Shown here: positions 8,600 through 16,950 of the stretch, piece by piece
How positions within the stretch are numbered: the stretch's first letter is position 1
Layout of the letters: each line of letters starts with the position of its first letter
Origin: Arthrobacter sp. StoSoilA2
Lineage (GTDB): Bacteria; Actinomycetota; Actinomycetes; Actinomycetales; Micrococcaceae
Assembly: GCF_019977195.1 (NCBI RefSeq)
Contig: NZ_AP024643.1
Span: 4,588,001-4,652,000 of the forward strand
Direction of reading: 5' to 3'
DNA: 64,000 nt
Translations under genes and position numbers: made by a program
The notes under the pieces: model-generated
The model's input: only the letters and a program-made list of their open reading frames with translations
The model's database searches: none
What the model was told of the DNA's origin: nothing

Positions 8600-9028
8600 A
8601 TGGGTTCATTCATAGTTCGCGTCCTGATCAATGGCCTGGCCCTGTGGGTCGCCAGCTGGCTGTTGGACGGACTGGAGATATCCTCCTCCGCCACTGAAAA
8701 GGCGGCAGCCAACGCGGGGATCACTCAAGGCGCGGATGCAGCAGGCATCGTCTTGGCTTACCTCTTTATCGGCCTGATTTTTGGAGTGGTCAACGCGTTC
8801 GTGCGCCCGCTGGTGAAGATTCTGTCCCTCCCTGTGACGATCCTGACCCTGGGCCTGTTTACGATCATCATCAATGCGGCAATGCTGTACCTGACAGCGT
8901 GGCTGAGCAGCTTTACGCCTGTGCACCTCACCATTGACTCGTTCTTCTGGACAGCCATCCTTGCCTCAATCATCATCAGCATCATCAGCCTGGTTGCCGG
9001 ACTCATCCCAGGCGCCCGCAAACGCTAG
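8600..9028 (+). CDS. Phage holin family (4TM) membrane protein
   Basis: 142 residues with four hydrophobic segments: FIVRVLINGLALWVASWLL, IVLAYLFIGLIFGVVNAFV, a third at LGLFTIIINAAMLYLTAWL, and ILASIIISIISLVAGLI. The VNAFVRPLVKILSLPVTILTLG segment is the hallmark of the Phage_holin_4_2/YvlD family of small membrane proteins, found across actinobacteria and not in fact phage borne. Role is unknown, perhaps envelope stress. It is divergent from the pat gene; the start ATG at 8600 has only a weak ribosome binding site. Confidence 0.88.
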   Translation: MGSFIVRVLINGLALWVASWLLDGLEISSSATEKAAANAGITQGADAAGIVLAYLFIGLIFGVVNAFVRPLVKILSLPVTILTLGLFTIIINAAMLYLTAWLSSFTPVHLTIDSFFWTAILASIIISIISLVAGLIPGARKR

Positions 9029-9090
9029 AAGCAGTTCCCGTCGCTCGCGCTCCCGGCACCGTTTGGGCTGCACCCACCATCGCGCTGGAC

Positions 9091-10431
9091 TTACCGCGCC
9101 CCGGCCACGGATCGTGTCTCTGGCAGATTGCGGTTACGAAGGCCCGGCCTCTTGTCCGGCAAGGGTGCCCGTTCCAGTTTGAAGTGCGTTACCTTCGCCG
9201 CACCGCCCACACCAACAACACCAGCGAACGCCGCTGTCGAAGCTGCAAGCGAGGCATCCCGACTCGCCGTGACCAATTCGGCACCTGCCGCGTAGTTCTC
9301 CAGGCGGTGACCGGGCCCCAGGCCTGGGTCCTCCCCCTCGGGTGTTTTGACGTCATTGTTCAGCGTGACCGTGACCCTGTCCTTGGTATCCGGGTTCACG
9401 CGGCCATCCGAACCCGGGACCCAGTCCTGGACGTGCTCCAGATGCAACGCAGCAATTCCCGGTTCCGAGCTAATGCCGCCAGCAGGAGCTCCAGCTGTGA
9501 GGACATACCTGAGGTCGAATTCGCTGAGGAACGCCTTGTTCCGGCTGAGGTTCATGGCGTGTGCCCCTCCTTGGCTATGCCCCACTGCTACCACCTGCTC
9601 GCCGGCTTCAGCTCCGGCTTCCCTCAACGCCTGACCAATAGCAGGCACCACTTCTTCCGAGTCATAACCGAGGGCTTCACCAACGCCGGGAATATCGAAA
9701 GGATTGGTATCTGGTGCTTCGGGTTGTGTTCCCGGAATCAACACCATCCACGAGGACGAGCCATCGTGGTGGAGCTGAATGATCTCAATCTCTCCATCGC
9801 CCCGGGCATGGAGTTGCTCGAGTCGCCGGATGCTTTGCGCCATGGATGGATCCACTTGCTCGATCGACTCGTCGATCTTCTCGATGCTCACCGGGCGCGG
9901 CCTCAGTCCGGGGACGACGGGTGACTGCAGAAGCCCACGCATGATGTCCCCCGCATCCATGCCCGGTGGAATGATGCTTGTGACTACGTTTTGCGTGATG
10001 TCCGGGCCAGGTACCCAGGGAGCACCTGACATCTTCATCTCATCAAGCCTCAATATCCGCGGGAACAGATTCTTGACCTCTGTTTGCACGTAATCGTGAT
10101 GGCTGGACCGCACACTCGAGCTGACACCAACCAATTCCTGCCGTACCCTGCCTACCTCTTGACCACTTATGGCCACCGCATCGATCGCGGCGCACCCCGA
10201 GGCGTACGAGTCGAAGAGGTAGGACCCCAAATCTGCCTTCACCCGGCGGGCTTCCGCTTCCACACCAACCAACTGTTGGACCAACTCGTCAAGCAGTGCC
10301 GCTCCACGCAGGAGCTCTTCCAACTGGCAGGATATTCCGCCCACTCCGCCACGAATGCCCAGGATGCCATCGGGGGCGGGCGCCGTAGGTTGGGGGGCCG
10401 AACCCGCACCAACAGGAGCAACATCAGCCAT
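9091..10431 (-). CDS. Alpha/beta hydrolase with GHSQGG nucleophile elbow and helical N-terminus
   Basis: 446 residues from MADVAPVG at 10431; the longer open frame overlaps the upstream gene. Residues about 35-125 are helical and lack charge clusters, like WXG100/LXG-type hairpins. A hydrolase domain follows with WMVLIPGTQ (oxyanion region) and VVAVGHSQGGAHAMNL, nucleophile Ser286. A later LEHVQDWVPGSDGR supplies a possible acid, and GPGHRLENYA a possible His. No signal peptide or membrane helix is seen. The ATG overlaps the stop of the WXG100-like gene (TGATG), so the two are one operon. That layout resembles type VII secretion substrates, where a small helical partner travels with a toxin or lipase. 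Exact substrate unknown. Confidence 0.75.
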   Translation of the reverse strand: MADVAPVGAGSAPQPTAPAPDGILGIRGGVGGISCQLEELLRGAALLDELVQQLVGVEAEARRVKADLGSYLFDSYASGCAAIDAVAISGQEVGRVRQELVGVSSSVRSSHHDYVQTEVKNLFPRILRLDEMKMSGAPWVPGPDITQNVVTSIIPPGMDAGDIMRGLLQSPVVPGLRPRPVSIEKIDESIEQVDPSMAQSIRRLEQLHARGDGEIEIIQLHHDGSSSWMVLIPGTQPEAPDTNPFDIPGVGEALGYDSEEVVPAIGQALREAGAEAGEQVVAVGHSQGGAHAMNLSRNKAFLSEFDLRYVLTAGAPAGGISSEPGIAALHLEHVQDWVPGSDGRVNPDTKDRVTVTLNNDVKTPEGEDPGLGPGHRLENYAAGAELVTASRDASLAASTAAFAGVVGVGGAAKVTHFKLERAPLPDKRPGLRNRNLPETRSVAGAR

Positions 10432-10757
10432 CAGTTGCCCCTCCCACCGGAGACAGCTACGTTCTGGGAATGACGGAGAACGGAGGCAGCAGCGACTTCC
10501 AATGATTCCCGTGCACGCATTAACGCCGACGCGTGAAGGGCAATAGTTGTCCTGTATGCACTTCCGGCGGGAGACTGCCACTCCTCCAACTGGGTCCGCC
10601 GCAAGGATGCCAGCACGGCATCCGTCTGGTCCACGCACGACTTAATACGCCAAGCGAGCCTCTGGACCTCGTGGCTGCGCGAGGCACACTCCAGGGGATC
10701 GAAGGTGGGTGGGGTGGCTGCAGGCATCAGGCCGACGCTCATGTCCGTGTACTCCAT
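10431..10757 (-). CDS. Small WXG100-like helical protein
   Basis: 108 residues, of the size of ESX/WXG100 proteins. The middle has EEWQSPAGSAYR, with W60 at a place where WXG100 proteins have W-x-G followed by small residues and a Tyr. It is flanked by two predicted amphipathic helices, SHEVQRLAWRIKSCVDQTDAVLASL before and ALHASALMRARESLEVAAASVL after. The glycine of WXG is replaced by Ser, so assignment is tentative. It is translationally coupled to the hydrolase downstream, consistent with partner or chaperone use. A further ATG at 10742 (MSVGLM) is possible. Confidence 0.6.
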   Translation of the reverse strand: MEYTDMSVGLMPAATPPTFDPLECASRSHEVQRLAWRIKSCVDQTDAVLASLRRTQLEEWQSPAGSAYRTTIALHASALMRARESLEVAAASVLRHSQNVAVSGGRGN

Positions 10758-10908
10758 TGATTGTTCTGCTGATCGGTAGGTATGACGCTACGGAGCCCGG
10801 AAACCGGGCGGAAGTGCCGCCGTCGGCTATGTGGATAACGCGCACGGCTGTCCACATAGCGCAGTCATCAACTCGGGCGCCTCCACGGAACATGAAAGAA
10901 TAGGCACC

Positions 10909-12315
10909 ATGGCTGAATCCCCTCGCGTGTCCCTCGCTTCCGAACCCCTCGCTCTTGGCGCCCTCGATGGCCGGTACCGTGCCGCCGTCGCGCCCCTCGT
11001 TGACTACTTGTCCGAGGCCGCATTGAACCGCGATCGCGTTCACGTTGAGGTTGAGTGGCTGATCCACCTGACCAGCCAGTCTGTGCTGCCTGGCGCGGGT
11101 CCCCTGACGGACGAGCAGGTTTCGCAGCTCCGTGCCATCGTCACCGAATTCAACGCCGCATCGGTCGACGAACTCGCCGAGATCGAGGCCGTCACTGTCC
11201 ACGACGTCAAGGCAGTGGAGTACTACATCGGCCGCCGACTGCCCGCGATTGGCATCGAAAACCTGACAGCCATGGTCCACTTCGGCTGCACGTCGGAGGA
11301 CATCAACAACCTCTCGTACGCCGTTGGTATCAAGGGCGCCGTAGAGAATGTCTGGCTCCCCAACGCCACCGCACTGGTCCAGCAGATTGAGGCCATGGCC
11401 GAAGCCAACCGCTCCGTGCCCATGCTGTCCCGCACACATGGCCAGCCCGCCACGCCCACCACACTCGGCAAGGAACTGGCTGTCATCGCGCACCGCCTGA
11501 ACCGCCAGCTGGCACGGATCGCCAAGACCGAATACCTCGGCAAGATCAACGGTGCCACCGGCACATACGCGGCACACGTTGCTTCCGTCCCGAGTGCCGA
11601 CTGGGAAGCTGTTGCCAGGACCTTCGTCGAAGGACTGGGCCTCACCTGGAACCCGCTCACCACGCAGATCGAAAGCCACGATTGGCAGGCGGAGCTCTAC
11701 GCCGATATTGCCCGCTTCAACCGCATCCTGCACAATGTCTGCACGGACATCTGGAGCTATATCTCCATCGGATACTTCCGGCAGATTCCTGTTGCTGGTG
11801 CCACCGGGTCCTCCACGATGCCGCACAAGGTCAATCCGATCCGCTTCGAAAACGCCGAGGCCAACCTGGAGATCTCCAACGGCCTGCTGGACACTCTGGG
11901 CGCAACGCTGGTTACTTCACGCTGGCAGCGCGACCTCACGGACTCCTCCTCACAACGCAACATCGGCGTCGCCTTTGGTCACTCCCTGCTGGCAATCTCC
12001 AATGTCGCCAAGGGCCTCAAGGCCCTGGACGTGGCCGAGGAAGTCCTTGCGGGTGACCTCGACACCAACTGGGAGGTCCTGGGCGAAGCCATCCAAATGG
12101 TTATGCGTGCAGAGGCCATTGCCGGTGTGGAAGGCATGGAAAACCCCTACGAGCGCCTGAAGGATCTCACCCGGGGGCAGCGCGTGGACGGCGCCAGGAT
12201 GCAGGAGTTCGTGCAAGGGCTCGGCCTGTCCGCCGACGCCGAAGCCCGCCTGCTCGCCCTCACCCCGGGCAAGTACACCGGCATCGCTGACAAATTGGTG
12301 GACCACCTGAAGTAG
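10909..12315 (+). CDS. purB: Adenylosuccinate lyase
   Basis: 468 residues from MAESPRVSLA at 10909. Key segments are ALDGRYRAAVAPL near the start, the HDVKAVEYYI region, CTSEDINN (substrate binding), SRTHGQPATPTTLGKE and the fumarase/aspartase signature GSSTMPHKVNPI near residues 299-310, which carries the catalytic serine loop. It splits SAICAR to AICAR and adenylosuccinate to AMP, both with release of fumarate. The sequence follows the long PurB type that includes E. coli PurB. No other pur genes are next to it. The open frame upstream of 10909 is not supported by a ribosome binding site. A strong hairpin terminator follows. Confidence 0.96.
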   Translation: MAESPRVSLASEPLALGALDGRYRAAVAPLVDYLSEAALNRDRVHVEVEWLIHLTSQSVLPGAGPLTDEQVSQLRAIVTEFNAASVDELAEIEAVTVHDVKAVEYYIGRRLPAIGIENLTAMVHFGCTSEDINNLSYAVGIKGAVENVWLPNATALVQQIEAMAEANRSVPMLSRTHGQPATPTTLGKELAVIAHRLNRQLARIAKTEYLGKINGATGTYAAHVASVPSADWEAVARTFVEGLGLTWNPLTTQIESHDWQAELYADIARFNRILHNVCTDIWSYISIGYFRQIPVAGATGSSTMPHKVNPIRFENAEANLEISNGLLDTLGATLVTSRWQRDLTDSSSQRNIGVAFGHSLLAISNVAKGLKALDVAEEVLAGDLDTNWEVLGEAIQMVMRAEAIAGVEGMENPYERLKDLTRGQRVDGARMQEFVQGLGLSADAEARLLALTPGKYTGIADKLVDHLK

Positions 12316-12319
12316 CAAC

Positions 12320-12374
12320 AAACGCTGGACGACGGCGGGCCGGGGCGGGATGCCCAGGCCCGCCGTCGGCGTTT
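12320..12374 (+). terminator. purB terminator hairpin
   Basis: Inner stem CGACGGCGGGCC (12330-12341) pairs with GGCCCGCCGTCG (12357-12368), and the outer AAACGC/GCGTTT pair around a small bulge. It follows the purB stop by 4 bp and belongs to the dispersed hairpin family seen elsewhere in the window. Confidence 0.85.
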
Positions 12375-12401
12375 AAACAGGCCCGCCGTCGGCGTTTAAA
12401 C
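12356..12401. repeat. 23-bp tandem repeat of the terminator 3' arm
   Basis: The 23 bp at 12356-12378 are repeated exactly at 12379-12401, each ending in GTCGGCGTTTAAAC. The 3' arm of the purB terminator is thereby present twice, so the 5' arm can pair with either copy. Confidence 0.9.
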
Positions 12402-12521
12402 TAGTGGGCACCCGGCGCGTTCCCGCCCGCTTTGTCACCGGGGCATGCCCTTCCATGTGCGGAGAAACGGCGTGTCGGGGCGTTCGCTTGCGTTAGCCGC
12501 TGATTGGCTTGAAGCAACTGG

Positions 12522-12562
12522 GCAGGAACGCACCGAGCAGGAACGCACCGGGCAGGAACGCA
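12522..12562. repeat. 15-bp tandem repeat in the leader of the phosphatase gene
   Basis: GCAGGAACGCACCGA, then GCAGGAACGCACCGG, then a partial GCAGGAACGCA lie head to tail (2.7 units). They end 37 bp before the phosphatase ATG. The stretch 12402-12599 holds nothing else that I can identify. Confidence 0.85.
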
Positions 12563-12599
12563 TGGCCAAGACAGCAACGACGTAAGGAGCGGAGCACCC

Positions 12600-13256
12600 A
12601 TGAAGCTCCTACTGATCAGGCACGGACAGACCCCCGGCAACGTGGCGGGTCAACTGGATACTGCCTTTCCCGGCCCGGGATTGACGGAACTCGGCGAGCG
12701 GCAAGCGGAAGCGCTCCCGGAGGCTCTAGCGGACGAGTCCATTCAGGCCCTCTACACTTCCACCCTGCTCCGGACCCAGCGGACGGTGATACCACTTGCC
12801 GCCGCAACGGGACTGGAACCGGAAATCCTGGACGGCGTCCATGAGATTGAGGCAGGAGCCTTGGAGAAGAAGACGGATCATGAATCGCATATGCGGTACA
12901 TGAGCACGGTGTTCGCTTGGTCTGACGGCGACCTCGACGTTCGCATGCCGGGCGCTTTCAACGGCCATGACTTCTTTGCCCGCTTCGATGCCTCCGTGGA
13001 AAAGGTTGCGGCCGCAGGACATTCGACCGCCGCCATCGTCAGCCACGGCGCCGCCATCCGCTGTTGGGCCGGCCGCAGGGCAGAGGATATCGACACCCTC
13101 TTCGCTGAGACCCATCAATTGCCCAATACCGGAATCGTGGCACTCGAAGGTGATCCGGAATCAGGGTGGCGGGTCCTGCATTGGGACCAGATTCCAGTGG
13201 GTGGCCTGGCATTGGCAGACCAGACGGCCGAGGACCCAACAGGCGAGGCGCTCTAA
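12600..13256 (+). CDS. Histidine phosphatase family protein
   Basis: 218 residues starting MKLLLIRHGQTPGN, with the RHG catalytic motif (phospho-accepting His8) of the phosphoglycerate mutase-like superfamily. TELGERQAEAL and LYTSTLLRTQRT follow in the usual order, and the second catalytic His is in AAIVSHGAAIRCW. EIEAGALE supplies the usual acidic residue. It likely removes phosphate from a small molecule; the substrate is unknown. AAGGAG lies about 12 bp before the ATG. A second, unrelated copy of this family lies at 51986. Confidence 0.92.
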   Translation: MKLLLIRHGQTPGNVAGQLDTAFPGPGLTELGERQAEALPEALADESIQALYTSTLLRTQRTVIPLAAATGLEPEILDGVHEIEAGALEKKTDHESHMRYMSTVFAWSDGDLDVRMPGAFNGHDFFARFDASVEKVAAAGHSTAAIVSHGAAIRCWAGRRAEDIDTLFAETHQLPNTGIVALEGDPESGWRVLHWDQIPVGGLALADQTAEDPTGEAL

Positions 13257-13437
13257 GCATGTTGTGAGGCCTGTTCTGCGCGCCAAATTCCCACGGGAAG
13301 GCGCAGAGCAGGCCCCGCAACGCAGGAAATTCAGCAATTCTCCCGAAGCTTACGCGCAGGAAACACGGCGGTAACCACAGCTTCCTAGGCTTAAGACGCA
13401 TAAACACCTCAGCGAAACCAAGCGAAATGAGGCATCG

Positions 13438-13941
13438 ATGCAGACCAACCCCCGGCTCAATATCCGGCAGGTCACCTGGGCGAACCCGGTAGGCGCTGAC
13501 CTCCGCGCCGCGCAACAGGCCGAACTGGACGCCCGGTTCGGAACCACGGATCACGAGCCCGGTCCCCCGCCCTCGGAAGCTGACACGGCCGTTTTTGTTG
13601 TGGCTTACGAGAAATGCTCCGGACAGCCGCTCGGATGCGGCGGCCTGAGGATGTTGGACGAGAAGACAGCTGAAATCAAGCGACTGTACGTGGTTCCCTA
13701 CGCACGCGGATCAGGAGTTGCAAGCTCCATCCTCGCCGCACTCGAAGCACAGGCCCACTCACACGGATTCAGCGTCATCGCAGCTGAGGCGGGATCAGCG
13801 CAGTCTGATGGACGAAGCTTCTATGTAAGCGCCGGATTCGCCGAAGTTCCCAATTTTGGACCGTATATCGGCGTAAATGGGTCTTACTGCTACTCCAAGC
13901 GGATCAACTCCCACAGCGCTTCCCACACCGCGATGGCGTAA
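13438..13941 (+). CDS. GNAT family N-acetyltransferase
   Basis: 167 residues with the acetyl-CoA binding core EIKRLYVVPYARGSGVASSILAALE (motif A, R-x-x-G-x-G/A as ARGSGVA), preceded by GGLRMLDEKTAEI and followed by the beta-strand FSVIAAEAGSAQ and YVSAGFAEV. It moves an acetyl group from acetyl-CoA to an unknown amine. The closest general pattern is the single-domain YhbS/ElaA-like GNATs. The ATG at 13438 follows a weak purine-rich stretch. It stands alone between a phosphatase and a thioesterase. Confidence 0.9.
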   Translation: MQTNPRLNIRQVTWANPVGADLRAAQQAELDARFGTTDHEPGPPPSEADTAVFVVAYEKCSGQPLGCGGLRMLDEKTAEIKRLYVVPYARGSGVASSILAALEAQAHSHGFSVIAAEAGSAQSDGRSFYVSAGFAEVPNFGPYIGVNGSYCYSKRINSHSASHTAMA

Positions 13942-14016
13942 ACACCTGAGCCCCGGCAGCAACCAAGCGTCGCGCAACATCAAGCACACACTGCGGTAGT
14001 CGGATAATCTCGGAAA

Positions 14017-14451
14017 ATGGAAAAAGCAGACATCACCTTCCGCACGCGTAAATGGGTGCGGCCCGAGGACCTCAATGCCAACGGCACACTCTTCGGTGGA
14101 AGCCTGCTGAAGTGGATCGATGAAGAGGCAGCGATCTACGCCATCCTCCAGTTGGGCAATGGCCGCGCGGTCACCAAGTACATCTCCGAAATCAACTTCG
14201 TGAGCTCAGCCGTTCAGGGCGACCTCATCGAAATGGGACTGACGGCCAAACGCTTCGGGCGCACGTCCTTGACCATGCGCGCCGAGGTCCGGAACATGAT
14301 CACCCGGCAGAGCATCCTGACCATCGAGGAAATCGTGTTCGTGAACATGGGCGCTGATGGCCGCCCGCAGCCGCACGGCTACACGGAAATCACATACGAT
14401 CGCGACCGCATCCCCACGCACCACCTCACGGAGACCCTGCACGAGGACTGA
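14017..14451 (+). CDS. Acyl-CoA thioesterase, hotdog fold (YciA type)
   Basis: 144 residues with the hotdog-fold landmarks RPEDLNANGTLFGGSLLKWIDEEAAI, where the Asn and Asp/Glu residues are catalytic in YciA-type thioesterases, then NFVSSAVQGDLIEM and GRTSLTMRAEV. It hydrolyses acyl-CoA to free acid and CoA. Normal family length. The start ATG at 14017 gives the expected N-terminus; no operon partner is evident. Confidence 0.9.
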   Translation: MEKADITFRTRKWVRPEDLNANGTLFGGSLLKWIDEEAAIYAILQLGNGRAVTKYISEINFVSSAVQGDLIEMGLTAKRFGRTSLTMRAEVRNMITRQSILTIEEIVFVNMGADGRPQPHGYTEITYDRDRIPTHHLTETLHED

Positions 14452-14629
14452 ACCCCGGCGTCGTGCGCGCACCCGACCCAGGGCTCCCGCCCAGTTAGCT
14501 CCCCCGGAGCCCTGAATGCCACCTGTCCAGGCCCAAGTTCGCCTTGGAATCCCGCGGAACCCCGTTAGGTCTGCGGGATGGAGTATCCAGTAAGTGGGCA
14601 GGAACGTCGGATCGTCCGCGTTAACGGGT

Positions 14630-14696
14630 GCTGGCGGCCGCGGGAATGCGGCCGCCAGCCTATGTTTTCCGGTGACGGGAGTGAGTGTCACCGGAA
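14630..14696. terminator. Two adjacent hairpins between convergent genes
   Basis: GCTGGCGGCCGC (14630-14641) pairs with GCGGCCGCCAGC (14648-14659), followed by TATGTTTT. A second stem TTCCGGTGAC (14667-14676)/GTCACCGGAA (14687-14696) follows. They lie between the thioesterase and the convergent SDR gene and can end transcripts from both sides. Confidence 0.8.
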
Positions 14697-14721
14697 CCTA
14701 TGGGGCGCCTGATTCAGAAAA

Positions 14722-15471
14722 TCAGCGCCGGTCGAACGTCAGCCCGCCGGGCACCTGGAACGTCGGCATGAGCTCAAGCATGCCCACGTTGACGTGGCGC
14801 GGCGTTTCGATCGCGTAATCCAGGGCATTGACGATGTCGTCGGTGGTCAGCGACTCATAGCCCTCGTAGTAGGTCTTCCAGGCTTCTTCCATTGCCTCGG
14901 GCGTACCGCCCATGTTGCGCCCGAAGATCTCGGTTTCCACCCGTCCCGGGCAGATCTCGGTAACGCGGATCCGCTTACCCACGGTGTCGTTTCGGAGTTG
15001 GCGGGAGATTTGGTGCACGGCCGCCTTCGTGGCGTGATAGACGGTGTGGCCGTAGAAGTTGTAGACGCCGGCAATCGAGCTGATGTTGATGACGTGGCCG
15101 AGATCGCGCTCCACCATACCGGGCAGGACCAGGCGCGTGAGCTGCAGCAGGCCGCGGAGGTTCACGTCCACGAGCTCGTCGATGTCCTCTTCGGACGAGT
15201 CCAGGATGTTGCCCGGCCGGGACACTCCGGCGCAGTTCACCAGGACGTCCACCTTGAGTCCACTCACGACAGCGGCCAGCGCGGTGGTGTCGGTCAGGTC
15301 CACCACATGCGGGACTGCTCCAGTGCGGTCGGCCAGTTCCGCAAGGCGTTCCTCGTTGCGGGCCACGGCGTGGACAGTCAGGCCGCGCTTGGCGAGGCGT
15401 TCAGCGATGGCTGCACCCATACCGGTCGAAGCTCCGGTGACGAGGGCGGTGGTGTAGTCGGAAAAAGACAT
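14722..15471 (-). CDS. SDR family oxidoreductase (YdfG-like)
   Basis: 249 residues from MSFSDYTTALVTGAS at 15471, where GGAGG lies 5 bp upstream. The cofactor motif TGASTGMG, NCAGVSRPG, the catalytic Ser in NISSIAGVY, and YHATKAA (Tyr-x3-Lys, YHATK) are present, followed by EICPGRVETEIFGR. It resembles 3-hydroxy acid dehydrogenase YdfG and clavaldehyde-type NADP reductases, so a hydroxyacid/semialdehyde conversion is plausible. It is the last gene of the run pxpA-B-C-like, transporter, SDR, and probably acts on the same compound. Confidence 0.92.
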   Translation of the reverse strand: MSFSDYTTALVTGASTGMGAAIAERLAKRGLTVHAVARNEERLAELADRTGAVPHVVDLTDTTALAAVVSGLKVDVLVNCAGVSRPGNILDSSEEDIDELVDVNLRGLLQLTRLVLPGMVERDLGHVINISSIAGVYNFYGHTVYHATKAAVHQISRQLRNDTVGKRIRVTEICPGRVETEIFGRNMGGTPEAMEEAWKTYYEGYESLTTDDIVNALDYAIETPRHVNVGMLELMPTFQVPGGLTFDRR

Positions 15472-15553
15472 TGGTCCTCCAAAAGGTGGGGATTGGTAGG
15501 GGCTCTTACATCCAGCCACGTGGCCGGACGTAAGAGCCGGAGGTCAGTGATGG

Positions 15554-16894
15554 CTAGGCGTCGCGCAGCGGTTCGTGGGCGCGGTCCTTGACGGTGCTGA
15601 CGGCGATCAGCGTGCCCAAGGCCGTGATCACTGCGTAGAAGGCCGGCATGTAGATGTTCCCCGTGGATGAAATCAGCCAGGTCATGAGCAACGGAGCCGT
15701 GCCGCCGAACAGCGCAGAGGAGATGTTGTAGCCAAGGCCGTAAGCGGAGTAGCGGACCCGGGTGGGGAACAGTTCAACGATGAGGATGTGGATGACGGCG
15801 GTGTGGCCAGCGAAAACGACTGCCATGATGCAGGCGCCGAGGATTGCGAGGCCCATTTCACCGGTTGCAATGAGGGCGTAGGAGGGGATGCCGAGGACAG
15901 CCATGGCTATTGCGGATCCGGCGATGACCTTCTTGCGTCCAACACGGTCCGAGAGGGCACCCATGAAGGGGATGGCAATACAGATGACCACCAGGCTGCA
16001 GGCAGTGACCAGAAGGGCTTGGCCGATAGAGAAGTTCAGCTGCTTGCCCTTGAGGAACGTGGGCATGTAGGAGAAGAGGACGTAGTAGCCGGAGCCGTTC
16101 ATGAGCGGAATGAAGAGGGCCAGGAGCATGGCACGGCGGTGCTCGGCGGATTTGAAGGCTTCCTTCAGCGGGTTCTTGGAGAGTCCGCCCTCTTCCTTGA
16201 GCTTTACGAAGTTGGGGGTATCGGCGATGGCCTTGCGGATGTACCAGCCGATGATGCCCATGGGGATGGCAACGAGGAACGGGATGCGCCATGCGAAGGA
16301 ACCGAAGCCACCGCCGTCGATCGCTGCCTGGGTGAGCCACGGCGACATGGAGAACGCCACGAGCGTACCGGTAAGCAGCGCTGCGAAGGAGGCGATCTGG
16401 GCGTATGACGTGATGACACCGCGCTTGCCTTCAGGGGCGTGCTCGGCAAGGAAGGTCATGGCGCCGGCAGCTTCGCCACCAACGGAGAAGCCCTGCAGCA
16501 TACGCAGGAGCACCAGCAGGATCGGCGCGGCAATGCCAATGGCCGCATATGGCGGCAAGAGCCCGATGCCTGCCGTGGCAACACTGATCAGGAGAATCAC
16601 AAAGACCAGTAGCTTTTGCCTGCCGATCCGGTCTCCGAGGTAGCCACAAACAACAGCGCCGAGGGGTCGAACGAAGAACGAGACCGCGTAACCGGCAAAC
16701 ACGAAGAGCAGTGCATTGTCCGGGTTGCCGGGGGCCAGGAAGACCAGGGCCAGCGTTCCCGCCATGAAGGCGAAAATGCCGTTGTCGTAGAGTTCCACGA
16801 AGATGCCAACACAACCTGCGGTGACAACCTTGCGGGTTTGGCGGCCCGTGAGCCGCTCATGCTGCGCTGGCGCAGCGTTGGTGCTTGCGGTCAT
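15554..16894 (-). CDS. MFS transporter, metabolite:H+ symporter (MHS) type
   Basis: 446 residues with 12 hydrophobic segments. The N-terminal VELYDNGIFAFMAGTLALVF, the loop GYLGDRIGRQKLL and the LRMLQGFSVGGEAAGAMTFLAEHAPEGKR region are hallmarks of the MHS group (proline/betaine, citrate, shikimate and dicarboxylate symporters). A second GALSDRVGRKKV loop follows helix 8. It sits between the 5-oxoprolinase-like genes and the SDR on one strand, and so likely imports the substrate of those enzymes. The start ATG at 16894 is well placed. Confidence 0.93.
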   Translation of the reverse strand: MTASTNAAPAQHERLTGRQTRKVVTAGCVGIFVELYDNGIFAFMAGTLALVFLAPGNPDNALLFVFAGYAVSFFVRPLGAVVCGYLGDRIGRQKLLVFVILLISVATAGIGLLPPYAAIGIAAPILLVLLRMLQGFSVGGEAAGAMTFLAEHAPEGKRGVITSYAQIASFAALLTGTLVAFSMSPWLTQAAIDGGGFGSFAWRIPFLVAIPMGIIGWYIRKAIADTPNFVKLKEEGGLSKNPLKEAFKSAEHRRAMLLALFIPLMNGSGYYVLFSYMPTFLKGKQLNFSIGQALLVTACSLVVICIAIPFMGALSDRVGRKKVIAGSAIAMAVLGIPSYALIATGEMGLAILGACIMAVVFAGHTAVIHILIVELFPTRVRYSAYGLGYNISSALFGGTAPLLMTWLISSTGNIYMPAFYAVITALGTLIAVSTVKDRAHEPLRDA

Positions 16895-16950
16895 GACTTT
16901 TCCTTACTGAGATGAGCGTAGCAACGCCTACTGGTATGACGACAGGGTTT

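Noticed and set aside
10642..11826. 394-residue minus-strand frame overlapping purB
   Set aside because: Shadow of purB on the opposite strand, with no motif of any family.
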